NCBI GenBank assembly: GCA_964576255.1
Contig: CAZNUK010000001.1
Coordinates: 1-64,000 of the forward strand
DNA from: Eshraghiella sp964576255
GTDB lineage: Bacteria > Bacillota > Clostridia > Lachnospirales > Lachnospiraceae
Reading direction: 5' to 3'
DNA length: 64,000 bases
Part shown: positions 17,043 to 26,115 of the stretch, in pieces
How positions within the stretch are numbered: the stretch's first letter is position 1
Layout of the letters: each line of letters starts with the position of its first letter
Program-made: the position numbers and the translations under genes
The notes under the pieces: model-generated
What the model saw: only the letters and a program-made list of their open reading frames with translations
Told to the model about the DNA's origin: nothing
Databases searched by the model: none

Positions 17043-18548
17043 CTATTTTTTTAAACTTATCCAAATAACAGGATTAAGATTCTTACTTATTACTTCTTTC
17101 TTGAAATCATTCAATGCGTCCAATAAATGAAACGACCGAAAATCAGATAATTTTTTCAAACTTTTTCTATTTGTCAACATCCAAAGACACACATTTTTTC
17201 CTTTAAAGATGTTTGTACCCAATTCTCCGGCTTTTGTCAATCTTAGTGAAGTAGTAGCTTGCTTCACTAGATAAATCAAATCTGCTTGCTGACGCTGATC
17301 TTTAATCATAACTACATTTTCAGAATCCATTAAGTCTGCTTTTTCGATACAATACTTACCAATATACACATTATTTTTATGTAATTGCTCATACTCTCCA
17401 GCACTCACAAGATTTTCTATTAATTTGCTTTCAGTCAATTCCATCGAATCTTTTATTACAAATGGAATACCATCAACCTGTTCCTCTATATATCGCACAT
17501 AAGATTCACTAAACTGAACCCACATATTGTTAAGATATACATAATATTGTCCATCATATTCGCAGGTTATTTGTAACAAATCTAATAATTTACTTGAACC
17601 TACACATTTGTCATTTTCATCATAATAATACACTTTTACCGCTGCATAATCATCCTTAACAATATGTTGGTTATCCAACAAAATTTTCTTTATAGTTTCA
17701 ATATCTAAATGATTAATTTTTTCACTAAGTTCTTGTCCTCTTTTTTTAATTACATATCTAAAATCATTTGAAAAATTAAAACTAACACCAGACAGCCAAT
17801 ATTCTTCAATTTCAACATCATTAATAATGTCAAGAAATCTTTTATTTAATTCTATATTTAAATACCTTTTAATTTCTTTATCTACTACTTTTTGATAACG
17901 TGGTAATTTTACAAGCGCATCCTTTAACAATTGTGTATGAATTTGGTCGATAAATAAAAATATATTTTTAGCAGATATTCCCCATTCTTTACTAAAAGTA
18001 AATCTTGCAGATTCCCCAAAATCAACCGTATCTCCCCACATATCTTTATCAACGGATTTGCATTTCAAATAACTAAATGCTTCTCCATACTCAAATGTAT
18101 CGCCGACTTTCTTTTTTTGAGAATATGCTGTAATATCCTTCTTTCTAGCCGACGTAAAGGTTTGTGAGTGTTTCATTTTTAACCCTTCCGTGTTAATAAT
18201 TCTTTCCGCAAGATTTAATCCAAAATCCTTGTCACAATATTTACGCACGATAAAATGTGCATATCCATTTACAATTGCGTAGGTATAAAATTTATTTCTT
18301 ATCAAATAAACTCCAGATGCAGACTCACTCCCCAAATTATTAGAATAATAATCGTATGACTCTTGCATTAAAATCTCCTTATAAAAATCAAGCCAACCTT
18401 TACTTATTGCAGACTTTCGTTGTATATAGAAAGTCATTTGATAATTTCCCTCATGTAAATCTGCCTCAATTGAGTATCCAGAATCAATTAGCTTCTTGCA
18501 CAAATCCTCTGACAATGTGTTTTCTATTTTAAATATATTTAATTTCAT
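17043..18548 (-). CDS. TIGR04141/DUF6119-like sporadically distributed protein
   Basis: 501 residues, no membrane segments. The pattern resembles the TIGR04141 family: an N-terminal YQMTFYIQRKSAISKGWLDF-like block, FYTYAIVNGYAHFIVRKY, FGLNLAERI, a basic SARKKDITAYS segment, and an acidic C-terminal half with PFVIKDSMELTESK. The family has a patchy distribution; its activity is not known to me. Recognition is by eye and moderate. It starts 48 bp after the end of the decaying transporter cassette, behind GGAGAAAT, and has no clear promoter of its own, so it may be read from that cassette. Confidence 0.6.
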   Translation of the reverse strand: MKLNIFKIENTLSEDLCKKLIDSGYSIEADLHEGNYQMTFYIQRKSAISKGWLDFYKEILMQESYDYYSNNLGSESASGVYLIRNKFYTYAIVNGYAHFIVRKYCDKDFGLNLAERIINTEGLKMKHSQTFTSARKKDITAYSQKKKVGDTFEYGEAFSYLKCKSVDKDMWGDTVDFGESARFTFSKEWGISAKNIFLFIDQIHTQLLKDALVKLPRYQKVVDKEIKRYLNIELNKRFLDIINDVEIEEYWLSGVSFNFSNDFRYVIKKRGQELSEKINHLDIETIKKILLDNQHIVKDDYAAVKVYYYDENDKCVGSSKLLDLLQITCEYDGQYYVYLNNMWVQFSESYVRYIEEQVDGIPFVIKDSMELTESKLIENLVSAGEYEQLHKNNVYIGKYCIEKADLMDSENVVMIKDQRQQADLIYLVKQATTSLRLTKAGELGTNIFKGKNVCLWMLTNRKSLKKLSDFRSFHLLDALNDFKKEVISKNLNPVIWISLKK

Positions 18549-18596
18549 TATTTATTTCTCCTGCGCCATTTATCCTTTTCTATTGTTAATAATCAC

Positions 18597-18746
18597 TTAT
18601 TCAAATTCTATTTGTGGACCAGTATTCATATCAATATATTTGTAGTACCCTTCTGTAATTTCCTTAAACATATAATAACTAGTTTTTAAAACATACTGAT
18701 TTTTTTCATTTATATCAAAAGGAACAATTAGCACTTTGTCCTTATA
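18597..18746 (-). pseudogene. In-frame continuation of the preceding membrane protein after a TAA stop
   Basis: After the TAA at 18747-18749 the same frame stays open for 49 more codons and reads as ordinary protein (YKDKVLIVPFDINEKNQYVL and onwards, ending GPQIEFE) before a second stop. No start codon or ribosome site opens it. It is best read as the lost C terminus of the membrane protein, cut off by a nonsense mutation. Confidence 0.6.
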
Positions 18747-19460
18747 TTATGATATAACTATATATTCCGCATCGTCTATTTCAACCATTTCATAGTTTGT
18801 TTTTTCCTCCAATGAAACTGTCCATCTAAATATAGTTCCAAAAATCATTAACAAAGTACTTGCTAGATATGATATGCAAAAAATAGTAATAAAAGCCACT
18901 TTAATTACTTTTTTCTTAAGCACTATTACTTTATCAAAAATAAAAATTCCCAATAATAAAAACATGCTTAAGGCTATCATTATAGCAATAGCACTTTCAG
19001 GATACTCTATCATCCACATGCTAATATCGTTAGTAACTTTGTTTGTTTCATATAAATGCTCCATAACCTCACACAAATTATACACATTAATTATCCCCGT
19101 TATCATTCCAAAAATCACTGCCCAAATCGTTAAGTATCCTATATTGTTTATGACACCTAATTGTTTTTCTGTTAGAACTTTTCTTAAAATCAAAGGCATT
19201 ACGCTAACTATTAATATTAAAATTAGCGCAAATATACCTATAAGCATTCGATCAATATCTGTGGTGAAATATTTCATGGGAATGCGGTAAAACTCTTCGC
19301 ATTTCACTCTATAGTTAAATACATATACTGTGTTTATTATAGCATATACTGTCATAAAGCCGCTTAATACCGCGACTATGTTTTCGATTTTTAATATTTT
19401 ATAAAAATTCTTTGCTTTTGAATCGGCGTTATTCTCATTACTTGTATTATTTGTTGTCAT
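18747..19460 (-). CDS. Multi-spanning membrane protein of unknown function, truncated
   Basis: 237 residues, with hydrophobic segments near 30-50, 72-92, 105-130, 150-172 and 185-210. The N terminus is hydrophilic and Asn-rich. It starts behind AAAGGAGCG and is the last gene of the second cassette, 20 bp after the ATPase. The frame is interrupted by TAA but continues for 49 codons, so the native protein was probably about 287 residues. By position it could be an immunity or transporter accessory protein; that is inference only. Confidence 0.7.
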   Translation of the reverse strand: MTTNNTSNENNADSKAKNFYKILKIENIVAVLSGFMTVYAIINTVYVFNYRVKCEEFYRIPMKYFTTDIDRMLIGIFALILILIVSVMPLILRKVLTEKQLGVINNIGYLTIWAVIFGMITGIINVYNLCEVMEHLYETNKVTNDISMWMIEYPESAIAIMIALSMFLLLGIFIFDKVIVLKKKVIKVAFITIFCISYLASTLLMIFGTIFRWTVSLEEKTNYEMVEIDDAEYIVIS

Positions 19461-19480
19461 ATATTTTTTCGCTCCTTTAT

Positions 19481-20140
19481 TTACACTATCTCCCCATCAC
19501 TTATCTCCACAACCCTCGCGCAGCCTTTTGCTACGTCCATATCATGAGTGATAATTACTATTGTCATCCCCTCTTCATTAAGTCGCTTAAATTCCTTCAT
19601 TATCTCTGCTGAAGTATTTACATCAAGCGCTCCTGTTGGCTCGTCCGCAAGAAGAAGCTTTGGATTATTAACTATGGCTCTTGCTATTGCCACACGCTGC
19701 TTCTGACCACCGGAAAGCTTATTGACGCGCTTGTCCGCCAGTTCTTCTATTCCCATCTTTCTGAGGGCTTCTTTGGCACGTTCCTTTTTCTTGCCCTTGT
19801 TCTTGGAGAAATAGAGTGGAATCATTACATTTTCAACGGCTGAATATTCTTCAACCAGAGCAAAATCCTGAAGCACAATTCCGATTTCGCTATTTCTTAT
19901 TGTGGCACGCTTGTTCTCGCTGATTTTGCTTACATCTCTATCTGCAAGCTTGTATGTACCCTTTTCAAAATCATCAATACAACCAATGATGTGCATAAGT
20001 GTGGATTTGCCGGCACCGGATTTGCCGATTATGGCAACCATTTCTCCTTCATCTATGGTAAGGTTAACGCCCTTTAAGGCGGTAAAGGCATTGGATTTGC
20101 CTAAGTTGTAGGTTTTGTAAATGTTTTCTAATTTAATCAT
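19481..20140 (-). CDS. ABC transporter ATPase, cassette 2 (MacB/LolD type)
   Basis: 219 residues. Walker A IGKSGAGKST, Q-loop IVLQDFAL, signature NKLSGGQKQR, Walker B LLLADEPTGALD and the switch histidine in IITHDMD are all intact. This ATPase group works with FtsX-like permeases in export of peptides or lipids or in antimicrobial-peptide protection. It differs from the cassette 1 ATPase at only six residues by my alignment, while the DNA differs at many synonymous positions. It follows the lipoprotein and two permeases on the same strand. Confidence 0.95.
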   Translation of the reverse strand: MIKLENIYKTYNLGKSNAFTALKGVNLTIDEGEMVAIIGKSGAGKSTLMHIIGCIDDFEKGTYKLADRDVSKISENKRATIRNSEIGIVLQDFALVEEYSAVENVMIPLYFSKNKGKKKERAKEALRKMGIEELADKRVNKLSGGQKQRVAIARAIVNNPKLLLADEPTGALDVNTSAEIMKEFKRLNEEGMTIVIITHDMDVAKGCARVVEISDGEIV

Positions 20141-20153
20141 AAATCATCACTCC

Positions 20154-20843
20154 TCAATCTTCCTGATAGTGGTATTTAAATTTTTCCAGAGCTACTCCAA
20201 TTGCACTAATATAGCTATCCGTGGTGTCATCTACAGTTCCCTGTAGTTTTATTATTTCCAGTTCCATTTCTAAGTAATATGTTGGCTCAAGAAAATCATA
20301 TGCAACTACGCTTAATCTGGTAATCTTTTTCATTGGTTCTGTTGATTGGTTTTCTTCAGATGCTTTCTCCAAATCAACTGTTTTTATATATTTTATAACG
20401 ACATTTTCATCCGTTATATAATTGCTACCACTATACCTTTTTCTATCAGAACTTTTTACTCTTTCCACTTCCTCCTGTGCAGCTTGGGCTTGGGTTTCAA
20501 AGTTCGCACCTTCCGGAAGCTGTTCCAGAGAAATAGTCATAATAAAGCTCTCTCCGTTTTTATTCACAAGATTATCAGGCATTATACATATCTTTGATTC
20601 AGCATCCCATATGGCATCATTGGGAATAGGAAGAAAAATATCGGCCTCTGTAACATCTGAAAAGCCCTCTAACTCAGTTATATTTATCTGAGTGAAGCTA
20701 CTATAGCACTGTTCCTCATTGACAGGTGTCAAAGTAGTAGTTTCCTCCTCTGGCTGACTATAATCAATGGTTGTGCCTTCTGAATAACATCCCGATAAAA
20801 TTACTGTGACTAATAAAATAATAATTATGTTAGTTTTTCGCAT
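20154..20843 (-). CDS. Lipoprotein of unknown function
   Basis: 229 residues. Signal peptide with lipobox LSGC (Cys about residue 18), then a soluble extracytoplasmic domain of mixed alpha/beta character with no motif I recognise. The start follows GGAGGAAACC. It sits between a permease and the ATPase of cassette 2; cassette 1 has no counterpart. It may capture or guard against the transported molecule. Confidence 0.75.
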   Translation of the reverse strand: MRKTNIIIILLVTVILSGCYSEGTTIDYSQPEEETTTLTPVNEEQCYSSFTQINITELEGFSDVTEADIFLPIPNDAIWDAESKICIMPDNLVNKNGESFIMTISLEQLPEGANFETQAQAAQEEVERVKSSDRKRYSGSNYITDENVVIKYIKTVDLEKASEENQSTEPMKKITRLSVVAYDFLEPTYYLEMELEIIKLQGTVDDTTDSYISAIGVALEKFKYHYQED

Positions 20844-20857
20844 GTGGTTTCCTCCAA

Positions 20858-22051
20858 TCAATATGCGGTATTTCTAAGGATTCCCATTGTTGTACTTTCC
20901 TTCATTGTTGCACTGGTAACAAGCATAGTAGTTGCTGTTATAACAAGACTTATTCCAATCATTACTAATATTTGAATGGAACCCAGTTCACAATTAATTG
21001 TTCCGATAATGCTGTAGTGATTTTGAATAACGATAAGGGATATGGCAAGCACTACAGCAAATATGCAGTTAATTAACATTTCTATTCCGGATAAACCTAT
21101 TGTTTTCCTCTGATTCATACCACACATATGCATAATTGCATAGTAACGCATACTTTTTGCAGTTTTTATTGAAACAATTCCAACAACACATACCACTAAT
21201 AAAATAAGAACACTAACTGTTAACGGAATGTATTTAAGAAGAATATTTCTCATATCTGTTTCCATCCGTTCTGTCAAACTCTCAGAAGAAGGACGTGTAG
21301 CAGATGAAGGAATACTAAAAATTGTAGTTTCATAATCTGATATTCTTAACTGATTTTCATATAATTCTTCCTCTGTAATATCATCTTCCATCTTATAAAT
21401 ACTACAAAAATTAAGATACCTAAGTGTTGCATCTATCTTATCCAACTGTTCTTGCGTAGTAATAAACACACTTTCCTTAAGCTGTTCATAGCTGTAAGTA
21501 AGAAACATATCCTCATATCCCATGTCATAACTTAGGTGATTACTGGATACAAATAGCTTTTGTCCATCCGAAATTATACCAACCACTTTAAAATCAACCG
21601 GTATGTCTTCTTCAGAACCTTTTTCATCCATATATACAGTTACAACATCTCCTACCTCAAAGCCAGAATCAGAAGCCAACACCTCTATTTCATCTTTTGT
21701 ACCTGATTGTATATAACGTCCTCTGGACAATCTAGGCTTCAAAACACTCATTACTTCTTCATCATAAACTGCAAAAGTTTTAAGATTAGGAGCCTGCTTA
21801 CTGTAGCAAAATATCTCTTTTGTCTTAATACTATCTTCAACTTTAGTAAGAACACTGTCATCAAAATCCCAAACATTAACTATTAAACTGTTCGCGTTAA
21901 GATACGGCGAGATAAGTCTGTATAATTTGGTCTGTGACAATATATTGGATATATAAATAATACTAATAACTGTTGTGGCAATAATTATTACTATGGTTAT
22001 CAGGTTATACCATATATTCTTAACATAGTTTCCTATTAATACATTTAACAT
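20858..22051 (-). CDS. FtsX-like ABC permease B, cassette 2
   Basis: 397 residues. One N-terminal membrane helix (13-35), a large extracytoplasmic domain (about 40-265), and three C-terminal helices, the MacB/FtsX layout. The extracytoplasmic part has GRYIQSGTKDEIEVLASDSG-like MacB periplasmic-core features. RBS AAGGAGGGG. Partner of permease A and the downstream ATPase. Confidence 0.88.
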   Translation of the reverse strand: MLNVLIGNYVKNIWYNLITIVIIIATTVISIIYISNILSQTKLYRLISPYLNANSLIVNVWDFDDSVLTKVEDSIKTKEIFCYSKQAPNLKTFAVYDEEVMSVLKPRLSRGRYIQSGTKDEIEVLASDSGFEVGDVVTVYMDEKGSEEDIPVDFKVVGIISDGQKLFVSSNHLSYDMGYEDMFLTYSYEQLKESVFITTQEQLDKIDATLRYLNFCSIYKMEDDITEEELYENQLRISDYETTIFSIPSSATRPSSESLTERMETDMRNILLKYIPLTVSVLILLVVCVVGIVSIKTAKSMRYYAIMHMCGMNQRKTIGLSGIEMLINCIFAVVLAISLIVIQNHYSIIGTINCELGSIQILVMIGISLVITATTMLVTSATMKESTTMGILRNTAY

Positions 22052-22063
22052 TCCATCCCCTCC

Positions 22064-23158
22064 TTACTTGCTGCCTTTTTTAATCTGTAAAAACTTATTT
22101 CCAGATGTTGATATAGTTAATATTAATGTTATTAACATCATTCCACCAATATATATACCCAGCATAATAAGATATATCTTTGGATGGTATATTTCAATTG
22201 TATTTTCATATATTATTTGAATTAATCTTTCAAATATATATTTAAACAATAATAATCCAATTCCCGATGTTATAATTGTAATTAACATTATTTCGCTTTC
22301 GTTAATTAGTATTCTATGTAATCTTTTAGCTCCTGTTATTCCCAAAATAGCCATTTGTCTTTTTCTTTTTCCCATTAAGTAGCCATACAGCAGGGCTGTA
22401 TCAAACGCCGCAACAATTCCTATTACAACAGAAATTGTAACTATGGACTTCATAGCAATTACCTGTTCAACGTCCATTACTTCAAACTCATAAACTCTTG
22501 CATTGTCTCCAAATGCAGCTTCAAATTCACTTTTAAAAACCTCATAATCTTCTTGAGTTGGTAGTTTATCAAAACTTAATGCAACCAGCTGGAATTGGTA
22601 GGTTTTCGGCGCAGACGCAAGAGTAATATGTACAACATCTGCACCATTGTCTTGAACATTTCCTATCACTTCATATTGTTCTCCCAGAACTTCAATAGTG
22701 GACCCAACCGGATATTGAGGGGTGGCTGTAACCACATGAATTCCGTTATTTAATTCATACTCAGTTGGATACCTGCCCTTCAACAAAGGAGTATTATCAG
22801 CCATAGTTTCAGAATCAGCAAATGTCCCGTCCTTATATTCATTATATATTGACATTCTGACACCACTTGCTTCATCCCTAACTCCAAACACAAAAAAGTA
22901 ATCCAGTCTTGCTTCCGTCTGCGCTAGCACTTTCATTAATACCGGTTCGATATCATCAGCACATAAATACTCATTAAAAGTAACAATCATTGACTTTTGC
23001 TCAATTTCGTATTCATATTGAGACAGATTGAAACTACCAAATACACCATATGAAAAGAACAGCATCATTACAGAAATTATCTGAGAAATAATTAAAGTAA
23101 TATATATTCTCTTATATCCTTTAATTGAACGCATAATATTTTTCAAAACAAGTCCCAT
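22064..23158 (-). CDS. FtsX-like ABC permease A, cassette 2
   Basis: 364 residues, same layout: one N-terminal helix, an extracytoplasmic domain and three C-terminal helices. It contains LLKGRYPTEYELNNGIHVV and VGSTIEVLGEQYEVIG, typical MacB-core strands. The start was taken at the ATG after TTGGAGG, 11 codons into the open frame. It is much more diverged from the cassette 1 permease than the ATPases are from each other. Confidence 0.88.
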   Translation of the reverse strand: MGLVLKNIMRSIKGYKRIYITLIISQIISVMMLFFSYGVFGSFNLSQYEYEIEQKSMIVTFNEYLCADDIEPVLMKVLAQTEARLDYFFVFGVRDEASGVRMSIYNEYKDGTFADSETMADNTPLLKGRYPTEYELNNGIHVVTATPQYPVGSTIEVLGEQYEVIGNVQDNGADVVHITLASAPKTYQFQLVALSFDKLPTQEDYEVFKSEFEAAFGDNARVYEFEVMDVEQVIAMKSIVTISVVIGIVAAFDTALLYGYLMGKRKRQMAILGITGAKRLHRILINESEIMLITIITSGIGLLLFKYIFERLIQIIYENTIEIYHPKIYLIMLGIYIGGMMLITLILTISTSGNKFLQIKKGSK

Positions 23159-23224
23159 TTTAAAACCTCCAAAGCACCTTGAGGAAAACACTCCCCAAGG
23201 TGCATATCGTTTTGTTAACAGATG

Positions 23225-23693
23225 TTAATTATACTGATATATACTACACTGATAATTATCTATGACCACGCTTGTTGATTCAGTAGAATAATAACTCTTT
23301 CCTGTATGATCATATCGATACAAAGCAGAATCAAAATCTCTTGAAACTGTTACCGTAAACGCCTAATGTTACAACGTCATAATCAACAAAATCGTATCTT
23401 TGCGCATTATGATTATATGCCATTGCTTCAATGTAGTATTTATGAGTAGCATATGTGTCATTTACCACTTTAATTGACGTTTCATCTATGGAACCAACCA
23501 CATAGAAACTTCCATATGTACCATCATAGGTATCGTAATAATCTTCCATATCTAATACGAAGTCTCCATTACTAACCTTAATTTGTGCAGTTGTTCCTGA
23601 CTGAGCCGCTGATACTGCAACTATACTAGTTCCCACTACCGCTGTGAGCATAAGTCCGCAGACAATGCCCTTAAATAAATTAGATTTTCTTAT
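23225..23693 (-). pseudogene. Frameshifted secreted-protein gene, cassette 2
   Basis: A signal peptide (RKSNLFKGIVCGLMLTAVVG, cleavage near VSAA) and a Tyr/Asp-rich mature part are readable, but the codon where ATG is expected, 11 bases after AAAGGA, is ATA. Near 23340 the frame hits TGA after GVYGNSFKRF; a one-base shift restores a frame of about 38 codons (SRDFDSALYRYDHTGKSYY and onwards) that aligns with the cassette 1 protein around GTYGSG and LSRRYNNTSYYYVH. The corrected length, about 155 residues, matches the intact paralog (150). Two independent lesions suggest a dead gene. Confidence 0.75.
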
Positions 23694-23802
23694 ACCTTAT
23701 TCAATCCTTTCTTTTAGTTATTTTCGAGTTCTCACCAACTCCTGTTTCAAGTTTAGAACTTAATAGTAATTCATACAATACTTCATGCACAAAACGACAC
23801 AT

Positions 23803-24036
23803 TTATTGCATATTTGGTCGATTTTTGGTACTTGACTTCACCAATCTGTTAATCATTTCACACAGTTGGAGAAATGCAGTCAACATTATTCCCATTCCAA
23901 CGCTTATTGCGAAGTCATAATAATTATTTCTATAGAGCCAAATATATATCGTGGTAAATAACCAGGATAACACAATTGCACCCTCTTTTGACAACCAATT
24001 TACTATAAGTTCAATTTCATAAAGTCTTAGATATTG
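23803..24036 (-). pseudogene. Small two-helix membrane protein without a normal start
   Basis: About 77 codons encode two hydrophobic helices (around GAIVLSWLFTTIYIWLY and FAISVGMGIMLTAFLQL) ending in a basic tail. A good ribosome site (AAGGAGG) precedes it, but no ATG, GTG or TTG lies in frame at a sensible distance. The only in-frame ATG is at 24150, inside the leader hairpin, giving 115 residues fused to leader sequence. Cassette 1 has no counterpart at this place. Damaged gene or unusual fusion. Confidence 0.45.
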
Positions 24037-24040
24037 GTCT

Positions 24041-24238
24041 TTCCTCCTTTTCCTGTAAGTATTTACACTTACTAGAAAAAGTGGTACACTCATACCTAGT
24101 ACTTTTTCTAGAAGTGCATTTTGGTTTGGGACTCTGGTGTTGCGCAACATATATCAGGGTCCCTTTTATAAGCTGAATCAACTCATATTCTCATCTTACA
24201 TTAATGAAGAATTTTTACAATAGCTTTTGCGCGAACGG
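24041..24238 (-). repeat. Direct repeat copy 2: structured leader of cassette 2
   Basis: About 195 bp matching 27806-27999 with scattered changes. From 5' to 3' on the minus strand: half operator, -10 box, hairpin HP1 at 24128-24163 (GGGAC ... GTCCC with the palindrome GTTGCGCAAC in the middle, identical in both copies), hairpin HP2 at 24066-24116 (CTAGAAAAAGT/ACTTTTTCTAG), and the ribosome site. Confidence 0.85.
24193..24238 (-). promoter_or_regulatory. Cassette 2 promoter with a single LytTR-type half-site
   Basis: -10 box TAAGAT (24193-24198); exactly 20 bp upstream is GCTATT joined to CCGTTCGCGC. The second half-site, expected 21 bp further upstream, falls in the end of the cassette 1 ATPase gene and is not conserved. 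Confidence 0.6.
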
Positions 24239-24252
24239 TCATTTTTTACTTT

Positions 24253-24912
24253 TTACACTATTTCCCCATCACTTATCTCCACAACCCTCGCGCAGCCTTT
24301 TGCTACGTCCATATCATGAGTGATAATTACAATGGTCATTCCCTCTTCATTAAGTCTCTTAAATTCCTTAATTATCTCTGCTGAAGTATTTACATCCAGT
24401 GCTCCTGTTGGCTCATCCGCAAGAAGAAGCTTTGGATTATTAACAATAGCTCTTGCTATTGCCACACGTTGCTTCTGTCCGCCGGAAAGCTTATTAACAC
24501 GCTTGTCCGCAAGCTCCTCAATTCCCATCTTACGAAGTGCCTCTTTAGCACGTTCTTTCTTCTTTGCCTTATTCTTAGAAAAGTACAGAGGAATCATTAC
24601 ATTCTCTATTGCGGAATACTCCTCAATAAGGGCAAAATCCTGCAATACGATTCCGATTTCGCTGTTACGGATATTGGCACGCTTATTCTCACTTATCTTG
24701 CTGACATCCCTGTCTGCAAGCTTATATGTACCCTTTTCAAAATCATCAATGCATCCGATGATGTGCATAAGGGTGGATTTACCCGCACCGGATTTACCGA
24801 TTATGGCAACCATTTCACCATCATCTATTGTAAGGTTAACACCTTTTAAGGCGGTGAAGGCATTGGATTTGCCAAGGTTGTAGGTTTTGTAGATATTTTC
24901 TAATTTAATCAT
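24253..24912 (-). CDS. ABC transporter ATPase, cassette 1 (MacB/LolD type)
   Basis: 219 residues; intact Walker A, signature LSGGQKQR, Walker B ADEPTGALD and switch His. Nearly identical in protein to the cassette 2 ATPase, which suggests both could energise either permease pair. The start was set at MIKLENIYK after GGAGGATTTAC; the frame is open 22 codons upstream but that part overlaps the permease gene. Last gene of cassette 1, ending within the promoter region of cassette 2. Confidence 0.95.
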   Translation of the reverse strand: MIKLENIYKTYNLGKSNAFTALKGVNLTIDDGEMVAIIGKSGAGKSTLMHIIGCIDDFEKGTYKLADRDVSKISENKRANIRNSEIGIVLQDFALIEEYSAIENVMIPLYFSKNKAKKKERAKEALRKMGIEELADKRVNKLSGGQKQRVAIARAIVNNPKLLLADEPTGALDVNTSAEIIKEFKRLNEEGMTIVIITHDMDVAKGCARVVEISDGEIV

Positions 24913-24925
24913 TGTAAATCCTCCA

Positions 24926-26113
24926 TTACATATTGTTACGTATGATATTGATTGGTTGCATTTTCTTAAGAATTCCATATGGCAGAATTATCGCCATCAA
25001 CATAAGAAAAACTGTAATCAGCAGCAGGACATATATATGATATTGACTAAAATCCAACGCATAATCTTCTGCAATTCCAAGATTTTTGACAATAACACAG
25101 GCACATACCGATACAATCAATGCAACAATCGAAGCCAACGCCCAATGAACTATTGATAACAGAATTGTCTTTTTCCAGGTATTTCCGTACAGAAAATATA
25201 TTCCATAATTTCGCTGTTCTGCATATACTGTAATTGATCCAGACACCATCATGCTAACAACTGCAAATACAAGTGCAACAAGAAATATCACCAGCATTGG
25301 AACAAGCTTTATTTCAAGAAGTTGTACAGAAGTTTCATAAACAGATTTTGCATCAACCATATCTGCCGGAATTATGTATTTATATTTTTCCTGCAAAATA
25401 GTTAGATTATATTCCCTTTCATCTTCCGTTATATCATCCTCATAATCAACAACAATTGCTCCCTGAGAATATGGTATGCCTTCTCTACATAAATCCTCAT
25501 AGGATGCTATCAGATAATATTCAGACATCGCTGCATATGGATTTTCAATGTTGTACCATTCCAAATAGTTAGCACTTCCGGAATGACCTTCCTCTTTATA
25601 TACCAATTCATTTCGGCCATATATACCCATAATTCTTACTGTATAATCTCCAATAGAAACAACATCTCCTACATCACAATCCGGTTTAAAATCTTCGCTT
25701 ACTACAACTCTTATTATACCTTTTTCAACAGTTCCACTATCACATCCGTTCCCTCTTAATATAGGAGTTTGATAATGATGAACTTCATCACTTACTGCAA
25801 CCAAATCATAATTAATACAACTGTATACACCATCTCTCCATTCTTCCACCATTTCCTCTAGCACATACCTTTTTTCGATATACTCAACCTTTACAAGTTC
25901 TTCCGTAAGATCAATAGTATCACCCATTTTATTGCGCCAGAGTATAACACCTGTTTCATCTATATAATCCGATACCCCTCTATACAATGTAAGCTGTTCA
26001 ACACAACTAGACACCATGAAAATAGCAATTATATATACAAGTATTAATTGTAATATAGTAATAAAATTTCTTCTGATATTTCTAATAAATTGATTAATTC
26101 CAATCGTAAGCAT
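24926..26113 (-). CDS. FtsX-like ABC permease B, cassette 1
   Basis: 395 residues, one N-terminal helix, an extracytoplasmic domain (about 40-265) and three C-terminal helices. Contains PILRGNGCDSGTV and VGDVVSIGDYTVRIMGIYG, in the style of MacB-core domains. RBS GGAGGTGT. Two bases separate it from the upstream permease gene, so they are translated together. Confidence 0.88.
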   Translation of the reverse strand: MLTIGINQFIRNIRRNFITILQLILVYIIAIFMVSSCVEQLTLYRGVSDYIDETGVILWRNKMGDTIDLTEELVKVEYIEKRYVLEEMVEEWRDGVYSCINYDLVAVSDEVHHYQTPILRGNGCDSGTVEKGIIRVVVSEDFKPDCDVGDVVSIGDYTVRIMGIYGRNELVYKEEGHSGSANYLEWYNIENPYAAMSEYYLIASYEDLCREGIPYSQGAIVVDYEDDITEDEREYNLTILQEKYKYIIPADMVDAKSVYETSVQLLEIKLVPMLVIFLVALVFAVVSMMVSGSITVYAEQRNYGIYFLYGNTWKKTILLSIVHWALASIVALIVSVCACVIVKNLGIAEDYALDFSQYHIYVLLLITVFLMLMAIILPYGILKKMQPINIIRNNM

Positions 26114-26115
26114 GC

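Noticed and set aside
24320..24883. 187-residue plus-strand ORF
   Set aside because: Exact antisense shadow of the conserved cassette 1 ATPase; no ribosome site and low-complexity Ser/Leu composition.
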